Source: Otis tarda
Taxonomy: Eukaryota > Chordata > Aves > Otidiformes > Otididae
DNA: 64,000 bases
NCBI GenBank assembly: GCA_026413225.1
Contig: CM048553.1
Location: 40,712,001-40,776,000 of the forward strand
Reading direction: 5' to 3'
In this document: positions 25,002 through 38,100 of the stretch, in pieces
How the letters are laid out: each line of letters starts with the position of its first letter
Position numbering within the stretch: the first letter of the stretch is position 1
The notes under the pieces: generated by a model
Seen by the model: only the letters and a program-made list of their open reading frames with translations
Databases searched by the model: none
Told to the model about the DNA's origin: nothing
Made by a program: the position numbers and the translations under genes

Positions 25002-27394
25002 CAAGCACAACTTCATTTCCCTACCATCAACTGTGGAATTAGTCCAGTTCAGGGGCAACCAGAAGTCGTTAGTATATGTACATACATCTAAGTTTATACA
25101 AGAGGAAAACAAAGAATGTGTTTGTACGTTTCTTCCCTCTCTTGTTCTTCCATAGTTCAACACAGTTAGAGTTCACTTATTTGGAGCAATAACATGCTGA
25201 TTTCTATCCTTACTGCACTGCAACCTTTCACATTGCACTCAGATGGAATAACACCAAACAGAAACGGAGACAACAGTTCTTGTCTTGTTCTGTGACAGTT
25301 CTGGACAGATGAAGACTAAAATTAGTCTGCAGGTCCAGGTGAAAAAGAGGTCTGTGTTGCTACAGCTCACATTTATTTATCCAGCCTACCTGGGCATGAT
25401 CCAACATATTGGCATAATACCAACCGATTTCATTGTGCTGGCTGAAGCACAGAGGACTTCTACTCCCCAGCCTAGAGTTGTCACATTTTGTGAGCAGTTT
25501 AAAAAAAAAAAAAACAAAAACAAAAACAAACACACTCCTACACATACATCCAGCACTATTTATTTGTGCTATTTTCCCCAGTAATTGTTTTAATACCATG
25601 GATGCAGAACTACTTTCTCACATACTTTCACATAGCTTTAAAAAGTGATATAAAATATTGCTTTCTCTCCAGAAGTTGGTTTTGGTGATGTCAAGCAACT
25701 TAAAACATCTTTCTGTTTCACAACTTCTACTCACAAACTTTCCACATCTACTCTTCAAGGTAGGAGATTTTTTCATGCAAGTACTTCAAAGTTTTCTTAA
25801 GCAGTACAGAAATACTACTTGATTTATACTGTGGTTTCCATTATGCTACTCCTTAACATCTTCTGTTTTGACAGTATCTGTAATAGAATTCGGTCTGTAG
25901 CCATTCATCTAGGTTTTCAAGCTCTTGGAAGATTTTACACATAAGGTGCCAATGCTAACCCAATATTAAATAATTCAAAAATAGGCTTTTTAGAAGACCG
26001 TTAATATTCATCACCTTAACAGGATCTTGAATTTTTTGCTGGAGTCCTGACAAAGACTTTGTTTACTGTCTAGTCCACAATGGGTGGAAATGCTAGTTCT
26101 ACTTTACATTGCTTTACATGGTGTGAAACTAAAAGAAGTGTCAAACAAGAATTTCTGCACATGAGATCATAGGGAAAAAATGTCATATTTGTGTTTTAAA
26201 ATATTTGAAAAGTGTAGAAAGGTGTCCATAAATTGCTCATATAAAAGGTGAGAAGAATGTCAAAGCTGGCAAATTCTTACAACTTGACTCAGTTAAATGG
26301 CAGGTTTGCTCAGGTGTTCACAACTCAATATGCACCCTGCCAGTTTAGACCCTTAAGTGATGCTCGAATAAACATATCTTAATCCAAACATACACAGAAA
26401 TGTTGTGCTTGGTCTGCAGCTGGTGTCAACCATAACACTGCTGTTGAGATCCATAGAGCTATACTGCTTTTTACCAGCACAGGCTGGTGGCCCATTGAAA
26501 TGGGTTTGCAGCAAAAAGTGAACAGGGAGGAACAACATTACTTCCCAAAATCAAAATATATTTCATACTCTCAATACCTCCCAGTTCCCTTGTGAACAGT
26601 TCTCATTTCGCTTTGATACTTGCACGCATGCATGTATGAATGAGTCAAACATATAAGCCTGTTTGCCAGTTAAAAATTATTGACAGTTCACATATACCTA
26701 AAATTAAAATTGTTATCTTACTTATAACCCCTATGATGCTTTCACTTGAACATTTTAAATAAATTTTCCATTCCTGCATGAAGTGGTCAATACTGTCTAC
26801 AAAAGCCAAAATTTACTTAACAGTCCATTCCTAGAAAACAGAGTGTTTCTGTAACTTTGAAAATTCAAGCAGTACACTAAAGTAATACTACACTTTTTTT
26901 GTCTCCCTAAAAATCTCCCTGTAGTACACGATCAGTATTAGTGACATACAAATTAGGTCTAATTTTGGTTTTACCTTACATCTGAAGCCTTTAAAGGATA
27001 GTAAATGACCTGGTAAATAAGTCCAGTGCACCTTGCAAAGACAGTACAGCAGAAAGAGTGATTACGCTTAAAGTACAGCTGAAAATTAATTGGGATGCAA
27101 ACTGTATGTGCTGCAGTGTAATTTAATGTTCCATGTTGTTACAGTAATTACTTAAATGAGAATTTAGTGTCATAAAATACTTCACAAAACATTTATAAGC
27201 AGCAACTCTGACAGACTGAAGCACACCACACCTTTTTTGTTAAGCTAAATTACAACCCAGTTATAAAATATCTCCCTAAGTTAACTAATTTATGGTAGAG
27301 CTACTTTGATAATATTTTAATCACAGCAGCATACTGCAGTATTAGAAACTTTGCCATAATTGCATAGCTGTATCAGTCAAAGATTTTCATTTTG

Positions 27395-27480
27395 GCCCGA
27401 CACCTTCCACCACAGTCTGTGGGTTCAGTTCTGGCTTTTCTTGTGTCAGTGGCAAAATTCCCACCGACTTCACTGCATCC
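27395..27480. repeat. Possible ancient amniote interspersed repeat
   Basis: The phrase 'gtggcaaaattcccaccgacttcactg' resembles a widespread old reptile/bird repeat of the type 'caaaactcccattgacttcaatg'. The match is from memory of the general motif and is weak. A similar phrase occurs near 44640-44660. Confidence 0.25.
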
Positions 27481-28988
27481 ATGATTTTGGTCTATGTACC
27501 TAGCTGCTGTATAACACCCACAAATAGCAGATATGTAACTTAAAGGGAATTCTCCAGCTCTCTTTTTCATGTGAATTACTCCTCACTACCAGCATTGCAC
27601 TTGGAATTAACAGAATAAATAGTTACAACTATTTTTCAACAGCCACTTTTATTCTCTAACTGGACAACGCTTCCTTTTTCTGCACAGTTGTTTATTTTAG
27701 AGGAGTTTTGATCCACTAACAAAACCTTCACTCAGACTTTTAATACGTTTCTTCTTTGCCTTGTGAAAGAGGCACAAACAAGCAAAAGAGAAAAGGAGGT
27801 GGGGCTGCAAAAGCACTCTAGCTCAGAAGCATCCAGGTGACAGTCGGTAGGAGAAGCAACTTCTCGATTTCTTTCCTTTCAGTCCGGCATTTGGGGGCAT
27901 TACTTTCACAGCAGGCACCTTCTTCAGAACACCATCCGCCTAAGATGCCAGGCTCCCCGTCACCCCAGCATCGTTGTTATCAAGATTACTGCGTGCGCTA
28001 CAGCGCTCTGTGCACATGTGAAGAGCACAAATTACTCCCTCAGCCAAATTATTTTCTCTGGAAAAGGCACAAAGTTACTTTAGGGACTAACGTATCCAAC
28101 AACAAATACGCCTAAATTAAAGCAGAACTGAAACAGAACTTAAACTGTTGCTTTATCCTTGAGGGGTGAGGTCAGAGACTTCTGCAAAGCCGCCTACCCG
28201 GACAGAGGGTTTTAAACCCATGGGGAACGCACAGCTAGAGCAAATCCGAGTGAGATTCCAGACACTGCGACCGTATCCACAAGCAATGGGGTTTGCTCAT
28301 CAAAGCAGACAACGGTGACAGCCGAGTGGTACAGTAAGGAAAGCGTACATGAGAGATTCGGCTCTGGGTAACCGCGTTCACCGTTCAGCACACAACGGGT
28401 CACGAACCTGAGCACTTGTTTTCGACAGTTCGTGCAACACCATTCCCTTCGATGTTTTCAAAGTCAGGATCTGATTTTGGAAGAACTGTTTGCCTGCTGC
28501 TTAGCCTGGGAAGAGAGCGTCCGTCTCCCCGCACAAGTAAGGGCGGGACAAGAGCACACGGGGCAAGTATTTTTAACAGTGCTCCCCGGGCATTAAGACT
28601 AGATAGATGGAAGCCAAAAAAAAAAAAAAAGGATTTCGAGGACTCTTCCCAGATTCACTGGCGTTTGCCAGGTCGCAAATGCTTTCTGTAAATATCAAAG
28701 AAGCCGCTGTCAAAGCGAGATGCCAAAACACAGGCGAATTCCCCTACCCTCGGTACCTGGTAAATAAGAGGCATGAGGCGCAGCTCGGCGGAGTTTGGGG
28801 CGCAGTGAGCTCCCCCTCCCTTCGCACCCGCTGAAGGGGAAAGGAGAATGGGAAAGGAAAAGGGGATCCCCACCCCCCGCCCCAAATAAGCCGAGGGGTT
28901 AAAAGAAGTCACGGGCAAGTTGCCCTCGGGGCTTGCCGTCCCACCTCGCTGCCCGCCCCGCCGAGCCCCGCCGCGGCCGCCCCCTTAC

Positions 28989-29103
28989 CGTGCCGGGGCT
29001 GGGGCTGAGGTTTGCCGCCCGGCAGCTTCTCCCTCCTGCCGCCCGCCGCGCCCCGCATCCGCCAGCACGCCGCCGCCGCCCCCCTGCCCAGCCAACCGGC
29101 CAT
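28989..29103 (-). CDS. Candidate first coding exon of an unidentified gene
   Basis: From an ATG at 29103-29101 the minus strand encodes 38 residues beginning MAGWLGRG. It ends one base into the next codon at a near-consensus donor (CGGCACG then GTAAGG). The peptide is rich in Ala, Gly and Arg, with no acidic residue before about position 25, which would suit a mitochondrial presequence but could be any low-complexity N-terminus. Its place in the CpG island and its orientation predict a gene running leftward from here. An upstream in-frame ATG (MSGAAPARG) could be used instead. I do not recognise the gene, and no second exon is certain. A weak 44-nt segment at 20226-20269 fits the phase. Confidence 0.45.
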
Positions 29104-29202
29104 GCCGCGGGCGGGGGCGGCCCCGGACACCCGCCGAGCACCGCGGAGCCCGGCGGGGAGAGCGCGGGGGCGGCGGTGGAGCGCGGGACCCGCTGCCCGG
29201 CG

Positions 29203-29250
29203 GCGGTGACGGGCGGGAGCAGCGCGGTGACGGGCGGGAGAAGCGCGGTG
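29203..29250. repeat. 21-bp tandem repeat in the CpG island
   Basis: The unit GCGGTGACGGGCGGGAGCAGC (29203-29223) is repeated with one change at 29224-29244 and starts again as GCGGTGCCGG. Each unit carries a GC-box-like GGGCGGG and a TGACG core, so the array might duplicate binding sites for Sp-type or CREB/ATF-type factors. Confidence 0.75.
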
Positions 29251-29483
29251 CCGGCGGGCCCGCCTCCGCCCGGCCCGGTGTCAATCAGCGCTGAGCCCCG
29301 GGCAGCGCCGCCCCGCGCCCCCCGCCCCGCTCAGGCGGGCCGGCGTAGGCAGCGATCGGGGACCGTGTCTGGTCTTCTGCCTGGCCGCCGAGGTCTAAGG
29401 GCGGGGAGGGAGAGGGGGCGGCGGCAGCCCCCTGTTCGTACTCTGGGGAGGGGGAAGATCGGGGGAGGCGGTGGCGGGCTCCC

Positions 29484-30640
29484 GGGACCAGACAGCTTCC
29501 GCACTGGGGAAATGACAGCCCTCGGCATAAACCTCCTCCAGCAAGTCCTCCCACAGCACCTTCGCCGAAAAACATGTGTGCGTTACCTCCTGCCGTCAGA
29601 GGCATTGGCTCTGAACACTCCTGGCTCCGTAGCGATGAGTAACTCAACCTGAGATTCCCACTTCCCACAAACCCCATGTATGGTGAGACCGCAGCCTCCC
29701 TCAGTCACCCCCCCGCCCCAGAGCATCTTCTTCCTCGCTACAGTCCCGGGAACTGCCCCCCGCAACCTCCCGCCATCCCGGTCATCCCATTGCTTTCGCA
29801 TGGGGCCTTCAAAATTTCCGTAAAACGATCTACGAAACATAATATTCCCTGAAATTTGTTGTCTTCACAAAATCAGATTTAGGCATTAAAAAGTAACAGG
29901 CGCAGAGAGATGCAGTAGTTGCAGTTTTCAGGCGAGAAAAAAAAATAGTTTGAAATGCAGTTATAGTCCTGAGGCTTTGGTTTTCTAAGTACAAATAATG
30001 CGCATAACTTTTGTCTGTAAGCTTGATAATAAATCCACCTGTATGTCAAATTATAGCAGTCACTGCAACAGCCCTGAAAAGGTATTCCTCAGTTGATTTT
30101 TTAAGTTTTCATATACATATATATCTACATGTCGTCAGCACCTCCCACCAGGAGTATCCTTCTTTCTATCTGGACACTTTGAAATGCAGAGAAAATGTAT
30201 GCAGAATTTGCACTGATCCTGCTTTCCAGGGGGAAAAAACAAAACAAAACAAAACCAAAAAAAAAAAAAACCCAAGGAAAATAAAACCTCCTTCCTCTAC
30301 CACTGTATTCCATCTTTGTTCCCTTGACTTCAAGAAGCTTGTGGAGAAAGATAATTAGGATTCATTGTTATCATAACTTTAAAACCTATTCTTTGGAAAC
30401 TGACTCAGAACAAAGTTGGTTTTTTAAAATTGTTTTTTTGCTTTTGAAAGATTCTTTTTGGCTTTAAAACTCAAACAACCAAGGTGTGAAGGAGCCATTG
30501 CCTACAACACAACAGCACTGTTTTGTCCTCCAGTTAAAATTATCCACCTTTTTTTTTCCCAATGCTGATCTCCTCCAACAGCCCCTGCTAATCCGTTATC
30601 CGTCCTAAGCCCTGAATTCCCCCTAGCTGTTCTGCCTCAC
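29484..30640. other. Right flank of the CpG island
   Basis: GC content falls quickly after about 29500. There is a C-rich stretch at about 29700-29780 and an (AAAAC)n/poly-A simple repeat at 30237-30275. No exon with convincing splice sites was seen. Confidence 0.45.
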
Positions 30641-30779
30641 CTGTGAATTCTGGCTGGCAGGAGTGAGTCACTCCAATGTTGTCGTCTGCTGGAGCTGTTG
30701 GCATTTGAACACGCTGCATCCGAGCGGCTTTCATTAGCGCGGAGAATGATTCATGTGAGCAAGGATTGCTGACCTTGAC
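30641..30779 (-). CDS. Candidate exon, minus strand, right of the CpG island
   Basis: The segment is 139 nt, open, and ends at a very good donor (TTCACAG then GTGAGGC). It enters in phase 0 after a modest acceptor ('gtacatatcag') and leaves in phase 1. A continuous frame reaches an ATG at 30803-30801, so it could be a first coding exon beginning MGCICTYQ. The peptide (for example SALMKAARMQRVQMPTAP) is protein-like but unrecognised. If real, it lies upstream of, or belongs to an alternative promoter of, the leftward CpG-island gene. No in-phase partner was identified. Confidence 0.3.
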
Positions 30780-33700
30780 CTGATATGTACAGATACACCC
30801 CATGGTGATGAATGTAGTAGAATAAACAGTTAGATATGACTGCTTGTTCCCTCTCCCAGTGTTGTTCTTGCCCAAATCTATTGCACTATAATACAAATAA
30901 TGACTCATTTGCTTACCCTCATAATATCACATTTATAAACCTCCTATTCATCTCCTCTTGAAGGATCTTGAATAAATATACAATAAATATACTCTGAAAA
31001 TGACTGGTTTAAATCCCATGTATTTTTATCACTCTACACACTGTTTCTGTTGTTATTGATAAAGACTACACAAGTGTGTATGTGGTGTATCATATCATTG
31101 CTGTTCTATAGGAGGATGTTTTTTATAGTGAATAGTCTTCTGTTAAATGCACTTTTAGAATAGTATTTCCATGAGGAGGAGGAAGAAAGAAAAACAAAAG
31201 AAAATACATCTGGAGATATGTCTCCTTTCACAAAGAATATTAAAATCCTACAGCAATTAATTGGAATGTGAATGAAGAACAGCGTATAAAAAAGGTTTGT
31301 AGAAAACAATTTTTTTAAGTGATATAAAAATATATAGCATATAAAACGAGGAATTGGTGAGGAGAAGGAGAAGTATGCAATAGTTGTATGTAGAATTAAT
31401 ATTCCAGAACAGGTTTAATAAATAGGAAAAAAGCAAAAAATAATACTTATACCAACCATGCATACATTTGTCTTTGTGCAAAGAGGTATTTTTGCAGAAA
31501 CTTCTACAGCTGAAAAAATATACTCGCAACCCCTTCTTGAAAGATTGATTTTTCTTTGATCAACATATAATAACTTTCGTTTTTCTTTTTCTTTTTTTTA
31601 AGGAGTGAAAGACACGAGCCTTCTTAAATATTACTATACAGTGTAGTACCTGTGATTTAAAGGACCATCACACTTATTCATCATATGCCGACAACAGGTG
31701 TAGTGGGGAATATGAGCAGCCTCTGTTAAAAAGAAAAGGTACAGATATCGTAAAATGATAGTAGTGAAATGTTACATGACACCTCTGTGTATCTTACTGT
31801 CATTCCCTTAGTGTAGCAACATAAGTCGCAGGCTAATTTTTTTTTTATTCTTGTTTATGTTTCCAGCTCATTTAACATTGAAGATGTACAACTGTTCTCA
31901 TGTATTAACTTTGGGCTGTTTTTCCACTGGCAAAGACGTATTTGGATGTCATATCTCTCTGTTTAACATATTCTTCACACAGATGCATTAAACAGACTGG
32001 TGATTTGAATACATGTTCTAAATTTTGCTAATACTGAACTGACTTATTCAGATCTTCACAAATAGGAGCATTGCCATACTTGCTTTTTTGCTTAGGCATC
32101 TGCTGTTTTACCTAAGATTAATATGGAAGGATTTCCAATAGTACCATTTCTTAGTGCTGAAATTATTGTAATCAATTCCTTTGGAAAGGGGAATACACAG
32201 TAACTGCTGCCTTTTAAGTCCATCTGAGGACACGACCTCAAATTTTTAAGGCTTCAGCTCAGTCCATGGTAGCAATCCAACTCTAAACTAGAAGCCTTTT
32301 CTCGCTTTCCATGCCAAAACTTGCTGGCAACATTCTCATAATTCACCATTGACACGAATTTTCTCTTAGTGTCTTTTGGTACTGAAGATATCTACCTTCT
32401 CCTAATGTAGCCACACAGAGGAGAACTAGATGAGGTAGAAAAGCAGATCATAAAATGACACTGATTACTTGCAGAGCACCACTTCACATTTCATATGGGA
32501 ATCTCTGCCTCTCCAGAAGATGCCTCTAGGCTATAATGCATTATGTAAATACACAAGTGATTTTGTACACCAGACAAAAGCAGAATATCCACAAGCATTT
32601 TTTTTTTTCTGGGCTAACTTACCTGCCTGCAGCTGCCCTCCTCTGCCTTGTGCAGGTGCAAAGCTGTGATAAATCAGCTAAGCTGGCACCTGTACTCCAG
32701 CTTGCTCTTTCACAGCATCATCAGCTATATTCGTACGTTGCTTTATGTTGGCCTGTGTACACTCCTTTTTATGCTTCCTAGTGCTGGAGGAATTGGAAAA
32801 ACGACAGGGTGGCTTTGGTACTATGTACAAGACAAAGCACAGGGCAGGAGTTAGGCTGTGGTGGCTCTTCTCTCAGCAATAGCTGCATCCACCTCCACTA
32901 CAACTTTACAGTCATCAGTATAATCTTTCTGAGTCTTCTTTCTTTCATGTGCTAGGAGCAGCTATGCACACACTGGCACCAAGTCCAGCAAAGATACAGC
33001 ACCTGCACGGTGGGCAGCGGAGATCCCTGCCAGCTCAAAACCACGAGAGCACTGCTGGGCGAGGCTGTTTGAGGAAAACTTCAAGGCCAACTTTAAACAA
33101 GTCATATTCTTTGCTTCCTGTGCTCACAACTGTTTCACAGAGCTGGGGGTAGATTTAGACAACTAGATATTAATCATAAAAGGGAATGTGCAATGGAGTC
33201 AGATAATGGAAGTCTGACAAAAAAGACGGCTGCTACAATTTTATGTAGAATAAGGCAGAAATAGTGACTTATCTTTGTATCCACAAAGGTTAATTTTCAG
33301 GTTGCATATTCCTAAAATTCAATGTATACTTGACTTCCCAGAATCTTTCTTTTAAGTGTAATATTGTTTCTTGTACTCGTAGAAACTAGGGAAAAGAGCA
33401 GGTAACTGTCAAACAACATCATGCTGGAAAACAACATTTCTGTTCTCTGTGCCCTTGCCTGTGTTTCTTCCAATGCACCTCTGTTCATTCAGTTCTTACA
33501 CCTAACAGCAGAAAACTTGTTTTCCAGCAAGGGAAAAGAAGAAGAAAAGGGATGCATTTTCAATGAGTAGGACAGAAGATACAATTCATAAACTATGCCT
33601 GTCTTTTTCATGCCACACAGAGTTTAATCCAATTGACTGTAGAAAGCAACAGAGGGTCTGCCCAAAGAGCCAGTGGTGCTGGGTGGATGCACCAGAGGTG

Positions 33701-35094
33701 ATAAAAAAATGGAAATTTAGAAAGCCCACGGGATACAGCTTTGACATTAGAGCATTTCAGTTACTATTCTAGAAGCTCACATTTTAAATTATGCTATTAC
33801 ATGTTGAACATTCTGCCAAAAGTCCGTTTGACTCAAATTTTTACTCAAATCTGATCAGAGGGAGGCTACTCAAATCACAATCCTGTCTTTGAGATATTGT
33901 TGTGTGGCAGAGTTCTCTGCATATTTTTGTCTTTTCATTCAATATACTGACGAGCTACAAGATTTTTAATCTCAGATTCATTTATCCTAGTGTTGATGTT
34001 AAAGATATTCTGATATTTCACTTCATAACTTAGAGCAGGCTGAGGAAACTACATGTACAGGTATATCATTAACCCAGTGAGCAAACATTTAGAGAGATAT
34101 AAGTATGCATTTCCAGGTATCACCATTTAGTAGCTCACAAATAAACTGGGAGGTTTCAGAATGAAATAATAGTAGTAAAAGCAAGTATAAAGAAAAACTG
34201 AATATTTACTGCTCTTTCAGGCCAGTGACGTTTTGATGACTGAAAAACAAAGATTATGTAAAAGAAATCTCTGTTTTCAAAGCTATGGAATTATTGCAGG
34301 GGTGCCTCTTGGTCCCTCATATTAGCTAATGAAATGGAAACGCAACTCAAGAGCAGGATCAGAAGACAGATAATCTTTAGGATGTGCAAGAGACAGGATC
34401 CCAAGAGGGCACACTGCTCTCAGGTATTTATCAGAGCTTCTGCTCCAGCTACCCTGAGGAATGGGATTTTAGATAAATATAGAGCAAAAGTATGCCCAGG
34501 GATCTTTGAGAGAAGAATTAGAAGGTCAACCATAAAAGGCTAAATTCAGCTTATAATTACCCCAGCCACAGAATTTAAGAAAGAAATAGCTATGCTAAGA
34601 ATGTTTAAAGACATCTTTCTTTCTACTTCTTTCCAAAATGGAATAAATTTCCCCTGAATTTTCTGAATTCCTTAGCAAACAAATTTGGCAGATTGAGAGA
34701 AAATTCCCATTTCCTTTTTGACACACATTTTGTGTGATCTGCAATTCCTACATTATTTCCAGTCTTTCTTGGTGTTCAACTGGATCCCTGTTATAAATAT
34801 GTTTGCCTGTCACTGTGTCAGAAACATATTTGCTGTGCTTTACTTCAAAAAAGTAGTACTAATATTAAATTGAAGTCACTTTAACACAATATAGGTGATG
34901 ATAGCATCTGGCCTAAGAATTTAGTCCTTACAGATGTGAGCAGAAATGTATATTTTATACCCTAACTAGAATAAAGCCTTTGCCCTGCAGTGGGAGCTCA
35001 CCCTGGAAAAAAAAAAAAAAAGGCTAGCTCTTTTTCACTTGTCACCTTCTTAAAGGTTCAGTGAGTCAGACACAGCCTTAGTTTTTATTTGCAG

Positions 35095-35154
35095 CTCTAT
35101 AGGAAACTGCAGAAAACCTATTGCCAGGAGCTGCAAGATGAGCGCACTGAATGA
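35095..35154 (+). CDS. Weak candidate terminal exon, plus strand
   Basis: A strong acceptor (gtttttatttgcag) is followed by 19 open codons and a TGA. The peptide, containing LYRKLQKTYCQELQDERTE, reads like a charged helical C-terminus. It is too short to judge; no upstream partner exon or clear poly(A) signal close behind it was established. Confidence 0.15.
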   Translation, partial: LYRKLQKTYCQELQDERTE

Positions 35155-38100
35155 AACATTGCCTCTCCCGTGCATCTCCCTGCCAACAGCCACAACATCT
35201 GTAGGGTCCTCAGCATATAGCAGGTTGCAGGAGCTTACAGAAAACCTGAAGCAGGTTTTATGGCACTAGTGACTGCAAATGGTTTGTTTGTTCTGTAGGA
35301 ATAGAGTTTTACTCCGTGTTCCACCAGAGTTACACTTGAATATGGCATCTGGGATTGGGCCCTAAACTGCAGTGGCTAAAAGCACGTCCAACACAGACTA
35401 TGCCACATCCTTACTGAGTAGCATGTTAATGTAACTAAACTCACACAGTTATGGAGGTCTAATCACCAATTAAATCCACAACAACTACATTATATGGCTT
35501 TTCCTGGCTTTTAGTCAACAACTGTTGCTTTAGGTGGTTTTGGGAAAAGGGAATGTGCTAGCGTGAAGCCACATGGAGGAAGACAGATTTGCAATTTTTA
35601 AACACATGTCCCAAAAGCATATAATTTGGTCTGTGTTTACCCCTCCTTCAATACCCACCTAATTATTGAAGGAACTGCTACATTAATATTTAAAGTAAGT
35701 ATAAATAGGTAACTAACAACCACTCCAATATAACTTTAGGAAAACATTCTGTGTGCTTCTTTGGTAACATCAGTGAAGAATATGGAACAAAAATAAGGAA
35801 ATTCCTTTGGAATTAGGTGTACAGGAGATCCTTGATCACTAGAATTAGTTCTTTTTCCTTTGGCTGGTTCCCCACTAGTCACCATATAACAACATTTCTT
35901 TAAATTTCCAGTTGCCTTCATCCTTCCTTAAGTTTCCTTGGTGCTTTCACTGGCCCCTAACGGAACCATTTCTGTTCAGAGTTTATTCCTTTTAATTTTG
36001 GACCCATGTAGTGTTCAGGGATCATTCAGAGTCAAGAGGATGGCCACAGCTCTGTCACATTCAGTCACTGAATTCCAGAACACTGCCACTGATGACCTGA
36101 CCCTTCAGCAGAACACGCTGATGAGTTCCTAGGTTATTGTAATACTACTGCATGTCACTTCTGTCTCACCTTCCTCCTCCTTTGATGTGCAATGAAGAGA
36201 ACAGTCACAATAAAATGGCACACACTACTTAACCTCTATGAAACGTTTTTGCCCTGAATAATAGAATTTTTGCAACTTTGCTCTTTTGGCCTGTGGAGGA
36301 AAGGGTTCAGAGGTGGAAGGGTGACATTTAGACCATCATCGGGAGGTTTACCAATACGTCCCTTTTCCCTGTGAAAACTTTTCTCTTCATAGCCACACTA
36401 GAAAAATAATCTCATCCCAGAGTGAGAAGCAGATGCTGGTAATGTTCACAATTATGATGCTTGTCAGGTCATGTGCTGTCTAGTTGATTGGCACATCTCA
36501 CAGCTGGCAGAGACCAGAACTGTGTGAAATGCTAGATGAGGGTTGTTGTCAGCACTTCTTCACCACTGCATCTGCAGCAGCAGGTGCTTTACCAACAGGC
36601 ACAGTTCTGATGGGTGCATTTTGGCCTTACCTATGTGATCTTTCAGTCAAAATAAATATTTCCACAGTGCTGCATGAACAGAGAAAAAGAAAACAGCATT
36701 CATGTCCTGTGTAAGGAATGGGGACAGGAGACAAGAAGCAGCTTCTGTTTTATCCAGTGCACAGCTGAGCTGTATAACATACTGCTCCCAGAAGCCAGTT
36801 CCATGGTGCTGACCACAGGAAAGCAGCATTCTTCTCCAGGGTTGCTTCAGCCTGTCACAGCCAGACTCTGCCTTTCCTATAGACTAGAGATAAAAATACA
36901 ATTTATTGTTTGACACCTCTTGAGTTCCCAATACATTTTTTCACATTGAGCTTTAGTAGCCGCAGCACTAAGGGATATGGAGATACATGACATGTAGCAG
37001 ATACACACCGTGGAACCACCTGACTTCTAAAAACCGACAAACTACAAATAGAGTTGTTAATAATGATGTGTATCATTTTATTTTTTTTTCTGTCTAGCTA
37101 CAGTAAAACCAAAAAGCACTACACACATATAACTGCTTCAAATCTGCCTCTGCTATTTCTATTTCCATTTCATATATTTTTCAACATGAATACATTGGAT
37201 CTTTCAGGATTTCATAACCCGATACATCTCAGAGGCATTCTCTGTATAGAGACAGTTATATACATCATGTGTAACTTATTTGTTTCTTAAACAGTTGGTA
37301 GTTCATCTCCATTTCAGTCATTCATTCGCTCATACTAATATAAAACAAGCAACGATTCCTATCAGTAATCAGAGAGTTAAAACTAATAAGACTGTTGTTA
37401 AAGTGGTATTTTTATCCCACAGGACACCTGTGGCATGAGTTTGGTTTAATGGCAGAAAAGAGGTCAGAAAGGTCAGTCAGGTCTTCAAAACACAGAACAG
37501 GAATAAAAAGCCAGATTTGCCAAAACCAAACATGTAAAGCACGTACGCTAGGTTTTATTTCTGAATACAAGGCTATACGTTTGTTTTCAGAACCCAAACT
37601 CAATACAGCTGCACTCAAAATAAATATTGGTAATTCAAGTCTACATACCTGGAGTCCCTCTTCACTTCTCAAAGCACTCTGTGCAGCACTGCTTTAAGAG
37701 ACCAGAGACAAAAAGCCTGAATATTAAAAGCCACAGCAGTTCAACAGAACGACGCAACATCCTCTTAGATGTAGGTGCATCTGGCCCTACAGTCAGTCCT
37801 TCCACTCAAGCAGCAATATTAAATATTCATTCACACAGAAGGAAATATTTTCTAAAAGATATTGTGTTTTGCCCTAAAATTACCTAATTTTCAGTAGAAA
37901 AGAGAAGATATGCACCTGATAAAGTCAATTGACTTCAAAGGGCTTGGGACTTCACCCAGAATTTTCAAAAATATTTTGGACAATATAATACTGAGGTTAG
38001 GTCAACGTTAGATGAAAGTCTCACAAATACTGGTCTGATTCTGTAGAAATTTCATCTTAAATGATAATATTGATTTTAGTAAATCCTCCTATGTGAGCTG

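Larger units (their letters stand above)
20753..28769. other. AT-rich region left of the CpG island
   Basis: About 8 kb without a supported exon. It is probably the long first intron or flank of the CpG-island gene. It holds CAAAA-type simple sequence (24160-24222), TA-rich sequence (24695-24725), a 24-bp tandem duplication (24954-25001), an A-rich run (25501-25530), a possible ancient repeat at 27395-27480 and a 131-codon orphan ORF at 23152-23547. Confidence 0.45.
28770..29483. promoter_or_regulatory. CpG island, probable (possibly bidirectional) promoter
   Basis: About 700 bp of very GC-rich DNA dense in CpG, in a window that is otherwise AT-rich. It contains many GC-box-like GGGCGG/CCGCCC motifs (for example around 29211-29240) and a 21-bp tandem repeat. 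In vertebrates such islands mark promoters of broadly expressed or developmental genes. A plausible first coding exon lies inside it on the minus strand. A possible donor on the plus strand (ATGTATG then GTGAGACC at about 29682) would allow a divergent transcript. Long ORFs inside the island, such as 28933-29652, are compositional artefacts of GC-rich DNA. Confidence 0.85.

Noticed and set aside
28920-29677. ORFs of up to 239 codons on both strands
   Set aside because: Stop codons are rare in such GC-rich CpG-island DNA; the peptides are Pro/Arg/Gly low-complexity. Only the short minus exon with a matching donor was kept.
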